DNA of 64,000 nt from Stercorarius parasiticus (GCA_013396915.1 VWZL01004642.1:62001-126000), one strand, 5' to 3'; shown: positions 37,402-48,430, numbered from the stretch's first letter. Notes: a model not told the origin generated them from the sequence alone. Numbers and translations are program-made.

Positions 37402-38989
37402 CAAATACGTAACTATGTTTGTATGTTTGTTATAAAGTACTGAAGGCAGTACTTAGCCCTGCCCTAATAACAGCTCTCTTTGTGCACCCCAGTTTTAAAA
37501 CTTACCCTTAACCTTGTGTCTGCAAGCAGCTGTGGAACAAATTCCAACTAATTTAAATATCTAACACCTCATTTTAGAGGCATTCAGGGATGCATCAAAT
37601 GATAACATGTAGCTCTGTCGGTGGCTTGATGAGTGATCTAAAGTAAATTGCTTTGCCGCTCTGTGACTACAGATCTTAATTTTTAAAACAGAATTCATGA
37701 TTCCTCTGTCCTTCACAATGTTCTTTGAGCTCTGTGGAGCAACTACGATGCTGAACAGCTTTTATTAATTGCAAAAGAAGAAAACATTTAAATGGCAAGC
37801 AATTTGAGGGCTGCTGGACATGGTTTCCATGCAGGTTTTTTTTTCCATTTTTTATTTTTAAAAGTGTAGAAACAGACAGTAATCTGATAAAGATGAGTTG
37901 TAGATACTCAGGAAAGGAAGTGTGATATGTTCGTGTTCTTTCATTTCATTACTAGCATTATGTTTATTTGACAAAGTTTAATTGATTTGTGGTATTCATG
38001 ATCACAATTTAAAACAAGATTCAAATTAGATTTAACTTAAAGTAAGTGGCTAAGAATAAGTTTATCACTAAAGTAAACAATTTGGAACACAAGACTGAAA
38101 ACCTAACATCTATTAATGAAGCTAAGACTTACTACTGCATAACTTCATAAAGAAAATTTACATTTCTCTCTGAAGCAGAGGATAAAGATGGAGGTAGTGT
38201 CAGAGATGTATTTCTAGACTAATATAGCGCTGACTTAATCTATGTTCTTTTCATTATTAATAGTTATCTTTGCAGTAGCGGTATTTTTAAACTTAAAAAT
38301 ATAGTGCCTTGAACAAAGAGAAGTAATTAGACAGTAATTTCTATGTACTGCACAATGTATTTATTTATTTGTGTGCAGACTGTATATTTGAGTACAGTAT
38401 TTATTCAGCATACAATATTATTTGAAGCATGGCATATCTGGACTGCTGTAAAATACTTGTTTCAAGTGTTTTGTAAATTGCCTGTGAAATTTATAATTTG
38501 TCAAATTTATCAAACCATACAAGGACTGTAGCAAGGAAAAGCAAAATAGTAAAATCGCTCTGCACTGTTGCTACTTAACAGCACCATGCAGTTAAGTGAG
38601 ACCTTGGCTACATCTACTCAGCACTTAACTCCCTGGATTATTCTGGTACATACTGGGAAAACAAAAGGAACACAGATGAAAGGAAGGCTTACTGATGAGC
38701 TCTGGACTACATGTGCCCTCCTGCAATGGTTTAGGTGTGCATGGAAAAGAAACCAAGAAACACAGAGGAAATAACAACCTTATACCCTTTTAACACATTT
38801 GGGGTAGGAAGTCAGAATGTGATAGTGATCCAGGTAATGGTCAGTAGATGGCTTTGGATATGTGGAAAATCCAAGAAACTGGCCTAAGTGAGGCAATTGG
38901 TGATTCATGCCAACCATTCAAATTAGAAAGAACTACATATGAAAACAATATCCCTTAGAGAAACATACTCAGGGAAGCCCAACACCAAA

Positions 38990-39420
38990 CTGAAGTCTAA
39001 GCCCAAGGTGAAACCGCTATGTCTAACACACAGGCTGCCAGACAAGGCTTGAGCAGGATCACAATGCTGTTAGGGCCAGCAGCTCCCTGTGGGCTGCGAG
39101 CCAGGAGCAGTGACAGACAAGCCCTGTCCCACCATCCCAGCCAGGAGCAGGACAGCCGGGGCAGCTCAAGCCCCAGGCATTGGATACCTCCCCAGGGTCA
39201 GGAACAGACCAACGCTGAGCTGGAACATAGGACCCACGGCTGGGCAGGGCAGAGCTGTGGGGAACTGAAGACTGGCTCTGCTGCAGCATCCTTGGGGCAG
39301 GGGCTGATGTCCCTGGGGGGCTGAAAGGGGGTTCTGGGCCACTGGCAAGGAAGGGTGAGACCCCGGAAGAGGGGATCAATGCCAAAAAGTCTGGTAGTGC
39401 CCTCAGGGCCCTAAAAGACA
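38990..39420. other. GC-rich island of unknown origin
   Basis: Seen: about 430 bases near 60% GC inside 36% GC flanks, with sharp changes at about 39010 and 39420. It has few CpG for its GC content. It contains a direct repeat AGCCAGGAGCAG at 39099-39110 and 39139-39150. Open frames of about 100 codons occur on both strands but are Gly/Ser/Pro/Gln-rich and overlap each other, as expected for stop-poor GC-rich DNA. No CR1, LTR signal, TATA or AATAAA is seen. Possibly a fragment of an unassigned LTR or a retro-inserted segment; not identified. Confidence 0.4.
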
Positions 39421-41944
39421 GCTCACTCAGCTAGCGTGAATGTTGTGTTTCATCAAGGTCATGGTGTTGGTCACAACTGGACCAGGCACCTTTAGTGGTG
39501 TGCAAGTGCTCTTTACAGAGCATGTGTGGGTGTTTGCTAGAAATGAAATCACTATCCACTCACTGTTATACCCATCCTGCTTAGTCATTAAATCTTGGCT
39601 GTTATGTAACTGATTGGTATAACTCTGTTCTTCCAACTACCTCTTTAAAAATTCCCTCCATGAAAGTCTTGTCCTAAGGCTGATATTTGGTCCTGTCAGA
39701 AGATGGACCACGGTTTCCACACTGATGGAAGAGGAACTTTATAGGTGGACTATTGTGTCTATTCCAGCCGATAGGCTTCTATCCTGTGGCACCTATAAAA
39801 CTGTTTTGTTGATTGGGAAAGAGACAGATGTGCATATTACTTCCCCTCTGAACTCAAAGAAAAGCCAAACACAGAACATTCATAAGCTTTATGTTAGGAA
39901 TCTAAGAATAAGTGAGTCACTGTTGCCTTTTGCTAAGTCAGTGGAGAATAAGAGTCATATCATTAGGAGATTAAATTATTTTCCACTACTTCAGTCAGCT
40001 TCTAGAAATTCCTACTACTGCTCTTTCAAAGGCCCTAGAGTACCCTGCAGAGCCTCCCACTGCCACTCCAGAAAGGTCCAGGTCTGTAGTAAGTCTAGTA
40101 CCTTATCTGTCAGTCCTGGCAGACATCTGAGATGCACTAGAAAGTCTCAAATAGGTTTAGACATCTATGTTCACATAACTGAATAGCTCCCAGTGGTGTC
40201 TGGAAAGCTACTTAGTTGAACAAATGTTGATGTCTATTTTAGGATGAGCTGAACAGATCTCTGTGCCTGGATTTACTTGTGCACAGTTAGATGCTTACTG
40301 CCATTTTTAGACGTCCTAGCATATCTATGTGGAACTGGCAGATATGACATAAGATATGACTTGAGCTCTTCTGGAATGATAGCTGAAGGTCAGATTAGAT
40401 ACTTTATGGCATCTCAAATGGCATTAGATGCCTGCATTTAGACAACCAAATCAATCTGCTTGTTCCCACTGCATAGAAAAATTATCGCTGTATTTGATCC
40501 TTCTGGATCACTGTTTTCCTAAGGAAAGGAATGTTCTTGGGTATCTGATCTTGGCAAGAGGTCAAGTAAAAGATAGAAGTACATTCTGCCGAAGGGAAAT
40601 TACCCACCAGTAGGGTAGACAGGGAAAGAAACTGCACAATAATTTGTGCTGGAAATTACAGGTCTCTTTAAAACAAAGAGATAAAATATACCAACAAATA
40701 AAAACCCAAATGGGTAAGAATAACTAGTAAAAATAAACATCCAATAGAAGAGATTATTTAAAAATGTAGCAAATTCTCCAGCACTTGATGCCTTTACAGA
40801 AAGACCATTTTTCCTTCTGACAGACAGATTTGTATCTAATCAGATTTAGCTGAAGTAAAAGATGGAAGTACTGTGAAGAGTTCCATGACCTTTGCATTGA
40901 CAAAGTCAGATTATGTAATCGTAAGTGATTCCTTCTGCCCATAAAAGCTCTCTGTTTATTTATTTGACGGAAAGTTATACTGTAGAAGCCTGTATCTTTA
41001 GTAGAAATTCTAATCAATGTAAAATTGTATTGTTCCCCCAGGGAAAGTATTCAATGGGAAGTGTTTAATTTCGCTACCTACTGAAGATATTGGGTTTTTT
41101 TTCAGAGCATTGGATCAGTTTGGATCTTACTGTGATGATACTTCTCTTTAAAGGGCCAGTAGTACTTTAATTTTAAAATTTCTAAAGCCTGTGTAGGTTG
41201 TCTCTCAACAGATTTGAATTAACATAATTCTGTTCACACAAATTGGTATATAGCAAATGATCAAACAAAAATTACTCCTTTTTTTTCATTTGAAAGATTT
41301 AATGGATGGAATGTTTATAATGTCTTTTAAACACAGACAATTTTCTGGAGCTTATTCTGAGAACCTGATTAAGTGACAGAGATTTCTGAGTGACATTAAA
41401 CTTGCCTTGGATGGAAACTTAATAGGGCAGGCTTTGAGTTGATAGAAGACCTATATTGATACCTAGCCCAATTCATCCATCTTGAATTTTAAGCACTTAA
41501 AAATATGTCTTTCTCTCCAATTACTACGTGTGCAAGGGAAAAAAAATACCAAAAGAGGAAAAAAAAAAGAGTTACCTTTTTCAACGCAAATAGAAGGGCT
41601 GTCAGTCTGTTTATACGGCCATTTACAATGCTGCAGAAGTGCTGAAGGAAGTGTCTGTGAGGCTGATTTCAGTTGATCAATCTGAAAGCAGCATTTAGTT
41701 GAGGCGCACTTTCTACCTTTCATATAGATCCGTGAATCTAACAACCTTAATTTAAGAGTTTCAACAGAAACAAGATCTGCCTTTCATTCACTAATAGGTC
41801 AAAATCAAAATATCCCACAATATTTTCCAAGCACCCCAATTGAGTAAGTCATTTTAGTCACCAACTGAGAAGGCAAACAGTAGTGTTTATTACTCAGATG
41901 AATTTCTTGAACAGAGATTATCGAACATGGGCCAAGTATTTTGA
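39421..41944. other. Unique DNA with a possible old dispersed repeat
   Basis: It includes a 153-codon open frame (39725-40186, plus) without recognisable domains or initiation context. The stretch about 40150-40185 shares a motif with 53188-53230 (see findings), so the region may be an old interspersed repeat. One candidate minus-strand exon lies at 41576-41681. Confidence 0.4.
41576..41681 (-). CDS. Candidate exon (106 nt), unrecognised
   Basis: Seen: a strong acceptor (CTAAATGCTGCTTTCAG) before 41681 and a donor (GAAAAAG/GTAACTC) after 41576. The segment is open only in phase 0 (35 codons and one base): begins IDQLKSASQTLPSALL, continues QHCKWPYKQTDSPSICVEK. The composition is mixed and not AT-driven. 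Inference: its phase would fit 35123-35156 downstream; no upstream partner with matching phase could be fixed. No family is recognised. Confidence 0.22.
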
Positions 41945-42290
41945 TTATCACCCAGCATTACACCACAGTCACACATTAAAGCATGGAGTGGTGCTAGACT
42001 GTTGTACATTGAAACATACTATGTAGCCAAGCCTAGCTGTGAATTTGGAATGATGCTACATGGCAATACTAAGTTTCAGGTCTATCGAACAGTTGTGCTC
42101 ACAGCATTCTTGTACAGTTGTGAGATGTGGATCACCTCCTGTTATCATGCTGGCAGATTTGATCATTTCTATCTACTGTTTTTGTTCTGCTTGGAAGATT
42201 CAATATCATAACCAGATTCAGCTACTAAACATCATAAATTCTCGTAATGTTTATCACTCTCTGATGGGCTTGCTCAAGTTTATCTATGTC
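41945..42290 (+). mobile_element. Decayed non-CR1 LINE fragment (RT C-terminal region)
   Basis: Seen: the frame from 42002 reads PSCEFGMMLHGNTKFQVY, then RTVVLTAFLYSCEMWITS, then CYHAGRFDHFYL. After a frameshift near 42180 it continues as SAWKIQYHNQIQLLNIIN. Known: this order (KxxVYRAVVLxxLLYxCExW, then H-x-R-x-L/F-x-x-F, then I-x-W-Q-D/N-x-I) is the post-palm region of LINE reverse transcriptases unlike the CR1 copies here, whose equivalent region reads VPLYSALVRPHLEYC. The exact clade is not assigned. It is broken by the frameshift and by stops, and was cut into by CR1 on its right. Confidence 0.6.
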
Positions 42291-42444
42291 TTTTTGCACT
42301 GTGTGACTGAACCTGAGTGAAATATTCCTAATTCAGGCTAATGAGTGCTGATTAAAGGAGAATAATCACTACGCTCTGTCTACTGACTACTTTTATGTTG
42401 ATGCAGGCCAGCAAGCTGTTAGGATTCATTGCTGCCAGGGCATG
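42290..42444 (-). mobile_element. CR1 LINE internal fragment (antisense)
   Basis: Seen: the plus strand AATGAGTGCTGATTAAAGGA, GAATAATCACTACGCTCTGT and TTGATGCAGGCCAGCAAGCT is the antisense of the CR1 RT segment LAAKKANSILACI...VIIPLYSALV. It is a short internal piece with no tail and is heavily diverged. It sits between the non-CR1 LINE and a plus-strand CR1. Confidence 0.75.
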
Positions 42445-42504
42445 AGGAATCCCAAAAGGACCTCTAAACCTTTTCCAGTAGAGCTACTATCCAACAAGAC
42501 AATC

Positions 42505-42911
42505 ACCAACCTGGACCAATATGGGGCTGGCAAGTACAGCCTTTGACACAGTTTCCCACAGCATTCTCTGTGAAAAACTGGCTGCCCATGGCTTGGACAG
42601 GAGTACTCTTTGCTGAGTAAAAAACTGGATGGAGGGTTGGGCCCAGAGAGCGGTGGTGAATGGAGCTAAATCCATTTGGCGGCCAGTCATGAGTGGTCAT
42701 ACAGGGCTCGATATTGGGGCCGGTTCTCTTGCATATCTTTATCAATGATCTGGGTGAGGGGATTGAGTGCAACCTCAGTAAGTTTGCAGATGACACCAAG
42801 TTAGGTGGGAGTGTCGACCTGCTTGAGGGTAGAAGGGCTTTGCAGAGAGGTCTGGACAGGCTGCATCAATGGGCCGAGGCCAATGGTATGAGGTTCAACA
42901 AGGCCAAGTGC
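42505..42911 (+). mobile_element. CR1 LINE, RT domain, left side of gap
   Basis: Seen: plus-strand CR1 RT: AFDTVSHSIL-like at 42538-42565, [18 protein letters not shown] at 42655-42690, a damaged PQGS motif (now VIQGSILGP with an indel around 42690), [16 protein letters not shown], the catalytic FADD at 42783-42794 ([17 protein letters not shown]), and [11 protein letters not shown] immediately before the N gap. It has an in-frame stop (TGA in the LCWVKNW equivalent, about 42613). The 3' part of the same element probably resumes after the gap. Confidence 0.95.
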
Positions 42912-43893
42912 NNNNNNNNNNNNNNNNNNNNNNNNNNNNNNNNNNNNNNNNNNNNNNNNNNNNNNNNNNNNNNNNNNNNNNNNNNNNNNNNNNNNNNNNN
43001 NNNNNNNNNNNNNNNNNNNNNNNNNNNNNNNNNNNNNNNNNNNNNNNNNNNNNNNNNNNNNNNNNNNNNNNNNNNNNNNNNNNNNNNNNNNNNNNNNNNN
43101 NNNNNNNNNNNNNNNNNNNNNNNNNNNNNNNNNNNNNNNNNNNNNNNNNNNNNNNNNNNNNNNNNNNNNNNNNNNNNNNNNNNNNNNNNNNNNNNNNNNN
43201 NNNNNNNNNNNNNNNNNNNNNNNNNNNNNNNNNNNNNNNNNNNNNNNNNNNNNNNNNNNNNNNNNNNNNNNNNNNNNNNNNNNNNNNNNNNNNNNNNNNN
43301 NNNNNNNNNNNNNNNNNNNNNNNNNNNNNNNNNNNNNNNNNNNNNNNNNNNNNNNNNNNNNNNNNNNNNNNNNNNNNNNNNNNNNNNNNNNNNNNNNNNN
43401 NNNNNNNNNNNNNNNNNNNNNNNNNNNNNNNNNNNNNNNNNNNNNNNNNNNNNNNNNNNNNNNNNNNNNNNNNNNNNNNNNNNNNNNNNNNNNNNNNNNN
43501 NNNNNNNNNNNNNNNNNNNNNNNNNNNNNNNNNNNNNNNNNNNNNNNNNNNNNNNNNNNNNNNNNNNNNNNNNNNNNNNNNNNNNNNNNNNNNNNNNNNN
43601 NNNNNNNNNNNNNNNNNNNNNNNNNNNNNNNNNNNNNNNNNNNNNNNNNNNNNNNNNNNNNNNNNNNNNNNNNNNNNNNNNNNNNNNNNNNNNNNNNNNN
43701 NNNNNNNNNNNNNNNNNNNNNNNNNNNNNNNNNNNNNNNNNNNNNNNNNNNNNNNNNNNNNNNNNNNNNNNNNNNNNNNNNNNNNNNNNNNNNNNNNNNN
43801 NNNNNNNNNNNNNNNNNNNNNNNNNNNNNNNNNNNNNNNNNNNNNNNNNNNNNNNNNNNNNNNNNNNNNNNNNNNNNNNNNNNNNNNNNNNNN
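42912..43893. other. Assembly gap (982 N)
   Basis: A run of 982 N inside a plus-strand CR1. Open frames drawn across it are artefacts. In the CR1 copy at 34126-35070 the same two flanking points (KSKC and LFRLGKRR) are 381 bases apart, so the gap is about 600 bases longer than that copy predicts. Confidence 0.99.
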
Positions 43894-44287
43894 TTGTTTA
43901 GCCTGGAGAAAAGGAGGCTGAGGGGAGACCTTATCACTCTCTACAACTACCTAAAAGGAGGTTGTAGAGAACTGGGGGTCAGTCTCTTCTCCCATGTAAA
44001 AAGTGATACAAAAAGCTGAGGCAATGGCCTCAAATTGTGCCAGGAGAGGTTTAGGATGGTTATTAGGAAAAAATTCTTCACTGAAAGGGTTATCAAACAT
44101 TGGAACAGCCTTCCCAGGGCAGCGGTGGAATCACCATCCCTGGAGGTATTTAAAAGACAGATAGATGTAGAGCTTAGCAATATGGTTTAGTGATGTTTTT
44201 TGTCAGTGTTAAGTTGATGGTCGGACTCGATGATCTGAAAGGTCTCTTGCAACCTAGACAATTCTATGGTTCTATGATTCTATGATT
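43894..44287 (+). mobile_element. CR1 LINE, 3' end, right side of gap
   Basis: Seen: [24 protein letters not shown] start right after the gap, then [14 protein letters not shown], a stop (TGA at 44015-44017, after KSDTKS), [24 protein letters not shown], [23 protein letters not shown] and a stop. The 3' UTR has GGTCGGACTCGATGATCTGA (44220-44239) and a tail of ATTCTATGGTTCTATGATTC. Same strand and order as the piece left of the gap. Confidence 0.95.
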
Positions 44288-44327
44288 TGCTTATCATGTA
44301 GTTCCTGTTGTCTTATTCCACTGGCCT

Positions 44328-44495
44328 GTTTAGGTCCCTCAGGATGGTAGCTGTGCCCTCATGTATATTGACTGCACACACACATACACACATATAGACC
44401 CACAGAGTTTAGAGTGATCCACAAACTTGGTCTCCTCCTCCTCCAGGTCATTGGAAAAGGTATTAAACAGGATAGGCCCCTGAGGAATTCTACTT
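44328..44495 (-). mobile_element. CR1 LINE internal fragment (antisense, old)
   Basis: Seen: the plus strand GTGATCCACAAACTTGGTCT, CCTCCAGGTCATTGGAAAAG, GTATTAAACAGGATAGGCCC and CTGAGGAATTCT is the antisense of the CR1 RT stretch PQGSVLGPxLFNxFINDL...FADDTKL. Diverged and short. A CACACACATA expansion (44377-44392) lies inside it. Confidence 0.7.
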
Positions 44496-45690
44496 ATAAA
44501 TAGACTCTAAGTAGAATACAAACAATGATTGTTTTATCAAAGATCTGAATCACCTTTTGTTCTTTTCACACACTGTGGAAAGATCCTGGAGGTAGCAAGG
44601 TTCAGATAGCAGGGGCTGCAATTAAACAATGAATTTTGTATAAGATTAATTCTGGTAAATGTGAACTTTTAATTTTATTTTTTTTAATATCTTTTGGTAG
44701 GATAAGTATGCAGGACGTATATTCTTTTTGTTACTCTTTCCTTATATTTCCTCGGGTAAGAAGAAGATAAAATAATTCCCAAATCAATCAGAAGTTGGCA
44801 ACCTGTCTTTCTTGTGGATTCAGTATCCTCAATACACTGTTGATAGGAAAGCAATGTTCAGTAATGGAGCTATCACGAATTCTTTCGTATTTTACATTTA
44901 TTTCCATTTGCTGCCAAAATGATTGCATTTATGGCAAACTGCCTTTGCCAAAATGCTGAACACATACATATTCACTTCTACACTTCCCACACTGACAGCT
45001 GAGGTACCAGCTTGTTACAAGTTTTTAGTGACCATCTTTATATTAATTGATTTCTTCAGATGTTTTATCTCATACTTAGTCATCTATTGCTTTTGCAGAA
45101 TAACATACTGAACTATTTGAGGTATGTTTTCTCATAAATAACTAATTAGTAAATAATAGTCAAATGTAGGAATTGATGACCAGTTTTGATGGTAGATATG
45201 CAAGGAATATAAGAATCCCTTAGAAAACTTGGTGACAAACTTTGCAGGTAAAATTATTCACAAACTTAAGGATGGTAGCATCTTCAATGCATTGCAGAAG
45301 GACCTCTTTATACAGTGCAATTTATCAGGAAAGAAATATGGGAAGAAAAACTAGTGAATCAATATAAATGTGAGATGCACCCACATAAAGGAAAATACAA
45401 TTAGCTTTGGTGTCTCAATTTCAAAAAAGTAGGACTAAAGGAGTTAAAGAGATGAGCGACAAAGTTGCTGTTGAATGGAATAAAACAGATTCCACTTGAG
45501 GAATAATTAAGGAGATGACTTTTCAACCAAAAAACAGATGAGAGTTACTTTAAAGTCCATGAAGTTTTAAGTGGCATGAACAAAGAAAGAATGGAGAATG
45601 AATATTCACTTGCTCATAAGAGAAAAAGTAAGACACAAATAAAAAATCTTAGGTTCAATGAAGACAGGGCAGTATTTTGCATAAAACAAC

Positions 45691-45692
45691 AC

Positions 45693-45723
<31 letters not shown>

Positions 45724-45733
45724 TATATATATA
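45691..45733. repeat. (TA)n(CA)n(TA)n microsatellite
   Basis: ACATATATATATATATATAC, then CA units, then ATATATATATA; about 43 bases of alternating purine-pyrimidine sequence. Confidence 0.92.
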
Positions 45734-47989
45734 AAAAGCAAAGATAAGCTATAGAACTCTATTAAAAATGTCTTGAAAACAAAAAGCTTATATGGATTCA
45801 AAAGCAAGTACAAAACACATGGTGTTGGGCAAAACATTAATCACCATTAAGAAAAAACAAATCATCTTTGTCTTTGGATGTTTTTGAGCTGCTGATCACT
45901 AGGAGGAAAACCAAGGATATATATAATCAGTTTCTTATACTTTTTCCACAGGCAACCCCTGGCTACTGAATAAGAGAGGATGGTGAATGAAGTGGATCTC
46001 TGATACTACTATTCTCATGATCGAGTTTCTTGACAATCCATCATACTTTTACACTATGCCTGTTCTGCTTTACTGAATTGCATGGATTAATTTACATTCA
46101 TTGACAAAATTCTGTTATGCCCTCCTATCACTGTGCTTATGCTAGATACCCCAGTCAGGGAACCTGATAAACTGCAAAAATGCTAGCTCCTAGTTTCACT
46201 TGTATAGCAGATCTTTATATTTCCTTGCGGCCTTTGTACTTTTGTGTAACAGAAAGATCTTTCATAGTTTCATTAATTTCCTGAGTATACATTAAGCTAG
46301 GTTCTGTAAAAATCAGGATTGCTCAGTGGTGAGAGAAAGATGTTATTAAGGGATTTAAGATGTGCTAGGATTAAAACTAATGACACAGACAGAAAAGTTT
46401 TGTGTTGCATTTTGGGGTGTTGGCTTTGGGGGGGAAGTTGCTGTTCTTTGGTTTTGAGGTTTTTTTCCCCCAAAGGAAAAATAAAATGTGCATCTATAAT
46501 TCTCTTAGATTTTTAGACTCTGTCATTTCTAGGTTTACATATTCTACTAAAGTGTTTGGAACTATTACAAGAATTCATCTTTTTTCTTAAAATCTGTTGC
46601 CTAATGACATTGAGCATTAACCTTTTAGTAAGGCAAGGACAGCTTGTATTGAGTAATTAAATTACTTCTATTAAGATGTTACATCGTAATGAGAATCTGC
46701 TGTAAGCTGCAGTCTGTGTCACCCTGTTCTGCTCTTGAAGACCAGAACTCCACATTCCAAAGAAAAACATGATTTTTTTTTTTTCTCTGCAGATATTTGC
46801 CACAGTCTTGCAAAGGGACAGATGTTTCTTGTGCCCTTGATGATACTGATGAGACCTGATTTTTTCCAGTTGGTTTGCATATGTTAAATTAATTATGATG
46901 TAGGAAAGAAATATATGAAAGAAATATATGATGATATATAATGTTGTAATGGTGTGAGTACTGGTGAGAGAAGAGCTACTGAGACCTTTTTTTAATTTTC
47001 TGATGGTCAAGGCTACCAAAAGCCCATCTAACATTGTGTGTTTCAATATACTTTGGATACTGGTGCATATGCAAACACAGTACTTCAGCCGCATTATGCT
47101 TAGATAGATTTGCTGACTGCTTACAAGGAAGTCAATCAGTTAAAGATTTCTAATGCAAGCTGTTCTAATTCTTCATATATATGCCATGAATGAGGGATGT
47201 AATTACTGACAGGTGAGGGGGAAGGGCCAACAGTGGAAGCTAAAAGGAACATTACCTTCCTCTGTCCCCATTAACATGTGATATGTATTCTGTGTCCTAT
47301 GACAGGCAATCTACTATCCTTATCCACAGTGTTCACACCTCCTTCCTAATCAGTACTGCACCTGAACTGAACCCTGCAGTGAACACGCCTCTGAAGTAAA
47401 AATCTGTAATAGTCAGAGTAAGTTATAAAATACAAATTCATTGCACTAAAAATTCCAGTATTTTGTGAGTTTTTCATTCTGCATAATAAAGAAATTGAAG
47501 TGGAATAGGAGTTTATTATCACATTGAATTAAAAATATCAAGTTTTGTCTTTAGATATTTCTTGTATATGTGTACATACGCATTTGAGAACCCATTAAAG
47601 TTGTATTTATCTTTGTGTAAATATTTTACTGAAGTTAATTCAAAATGAAGATTTTAGTCTGGTCAAAAATTAAATTATGATATTGAAATAAGAACAGTAA
47701 AATAAAAAAAACAACAAACCTGTTTCATTTTGAAAAAAAAAAAAAAAAGGAAAAATTAGCCTGTGAAATATTTTTAATTTAACAAAACTTGTCTTGCTAA
47801 TAGGAAACTATTTCATCCATATTTTATGAAAAAGCACTACTTCTTTCCACATGGCCAGTAATCAAACTCAAAACACACTTTAGCACCTCCACTTATTATT
47901 GGCCTGACGAAGAGGACATAGTCCAAGTAGTCAAGCAGCAGTAAATTTGCAGCAATATATTAATATGCTCTAGCTCCATCTAGCTTTAC

Positions 47990-48135
47990 TTTTGAGGTAA
48001 CTCATATCAGTCAAAAGTTCTTTTTTGCAAATGGGGTGGGAGTTGTTTTGCTTGAACTGATCAGAGAACAGTTTCAGAAGTAAATCTTGTGACCACAATG
48101 AAACTTGAGAAGGAAGGTGCAACATTCCTATGGTC
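47990..48135 (-). CDS. Candidate exon (146 nt), unrecognised
   Basis: Seen: acceptor CAATCAAAATTTTACAG before 48135 and donor CTCAAAA/GTAAAGC after 47990. It is open for 48 codons from a one-base start to a one-base end; the other frames close. The peptide begins TIGMLHLPSQVSLWSQD, continues LLLKLFSDQFKQ and ends ELLTDMSYLK: an amphipathic-helix-like composition with no family recognised. Inference: a 29-nt segment at 47362-47390 with a good acceptor would follow in phase. It could belong to the same minus-strand gene as the segments below 41.7 kb, but the link is not shown. Confidence 0.2.
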
Positions 48136-48398
48136 CTGTAAAATTTTGATTGAGTCTCTAAACTGCTTTCCAGTAGCAGACAAAAATGCAAAACCTAGAT
48201 TCTTTTGCATCTTAGGCTTCTATTGTTTCTTATCTAATTATTATGTTTTAAATTTCTTATAAACACTCTGATAGTGATACAAAGGCTCTAGCGCTATTAT
48301 GTTGAAACTCAGATATAAATAACTAAAAGTTATACTCTTTCATGCATTTTATATTCCCAAGGTCAAAAGTCCTTATCTTTACTTCTCTAATGAATATA

Positions 48399-48430
48399 AT
48401 TGACTTCAATGGGGCTAGTCATGGGAGTAC
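48399..48430. repeat. Possible ancient amniote repeat fragment
   Basis: ATTGACTTCAATGGGGCTAG followed by TCATGGGAGTAC resembles the GAAGTCAATGGGACTA-type core found in old dispersed repeats of reptiles and birds. Only about 32 bases can be supported, so family and orientation are open. Confidence 0.35.

Larger units (their letters stand above)
35071..38989. other. Unique AT-rich DNA
   Basis: A short GT/GC-GT tract lies at 37381-37401. One weak candidate minus-strand segment lies at 35123-35156. Possible very old repeat debris around 35820-36120 could not be assigned. Confidence 0.5.

Noticed and set aside
39019..39385. Open frames of 101 (plus) and 108 codons (minus)
   Set aside because: They overlap each other in the GC-rich island where stops are rare; composition is low in hydrophobic core residues and no homology is recognised.
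39725..40186. 153-codon plus-strand open frame, the longest one not crossing the gap
   Set aside because: The peptide has no recognisable domain, is rich in Ser/Arg/Lys/Ile as expected for spacer, and has no splice or promoter context. Part of it overlaps a possible dispersed repeat. A frame of this length can occur by chance in 64 kb.
42693..43937. Three open frames of 350-402 codons around 42.7-43.9 kb on both strands
   Set aside because: They are drawn through the run of N. The real sequence on each side is CR1.
46657..47094. 145-codon minus-strand open frame
   Set aside because: The middle is an AT-rich run of I/Y/F/T residues and it has no matching splice sites in phase; it looks like chance.
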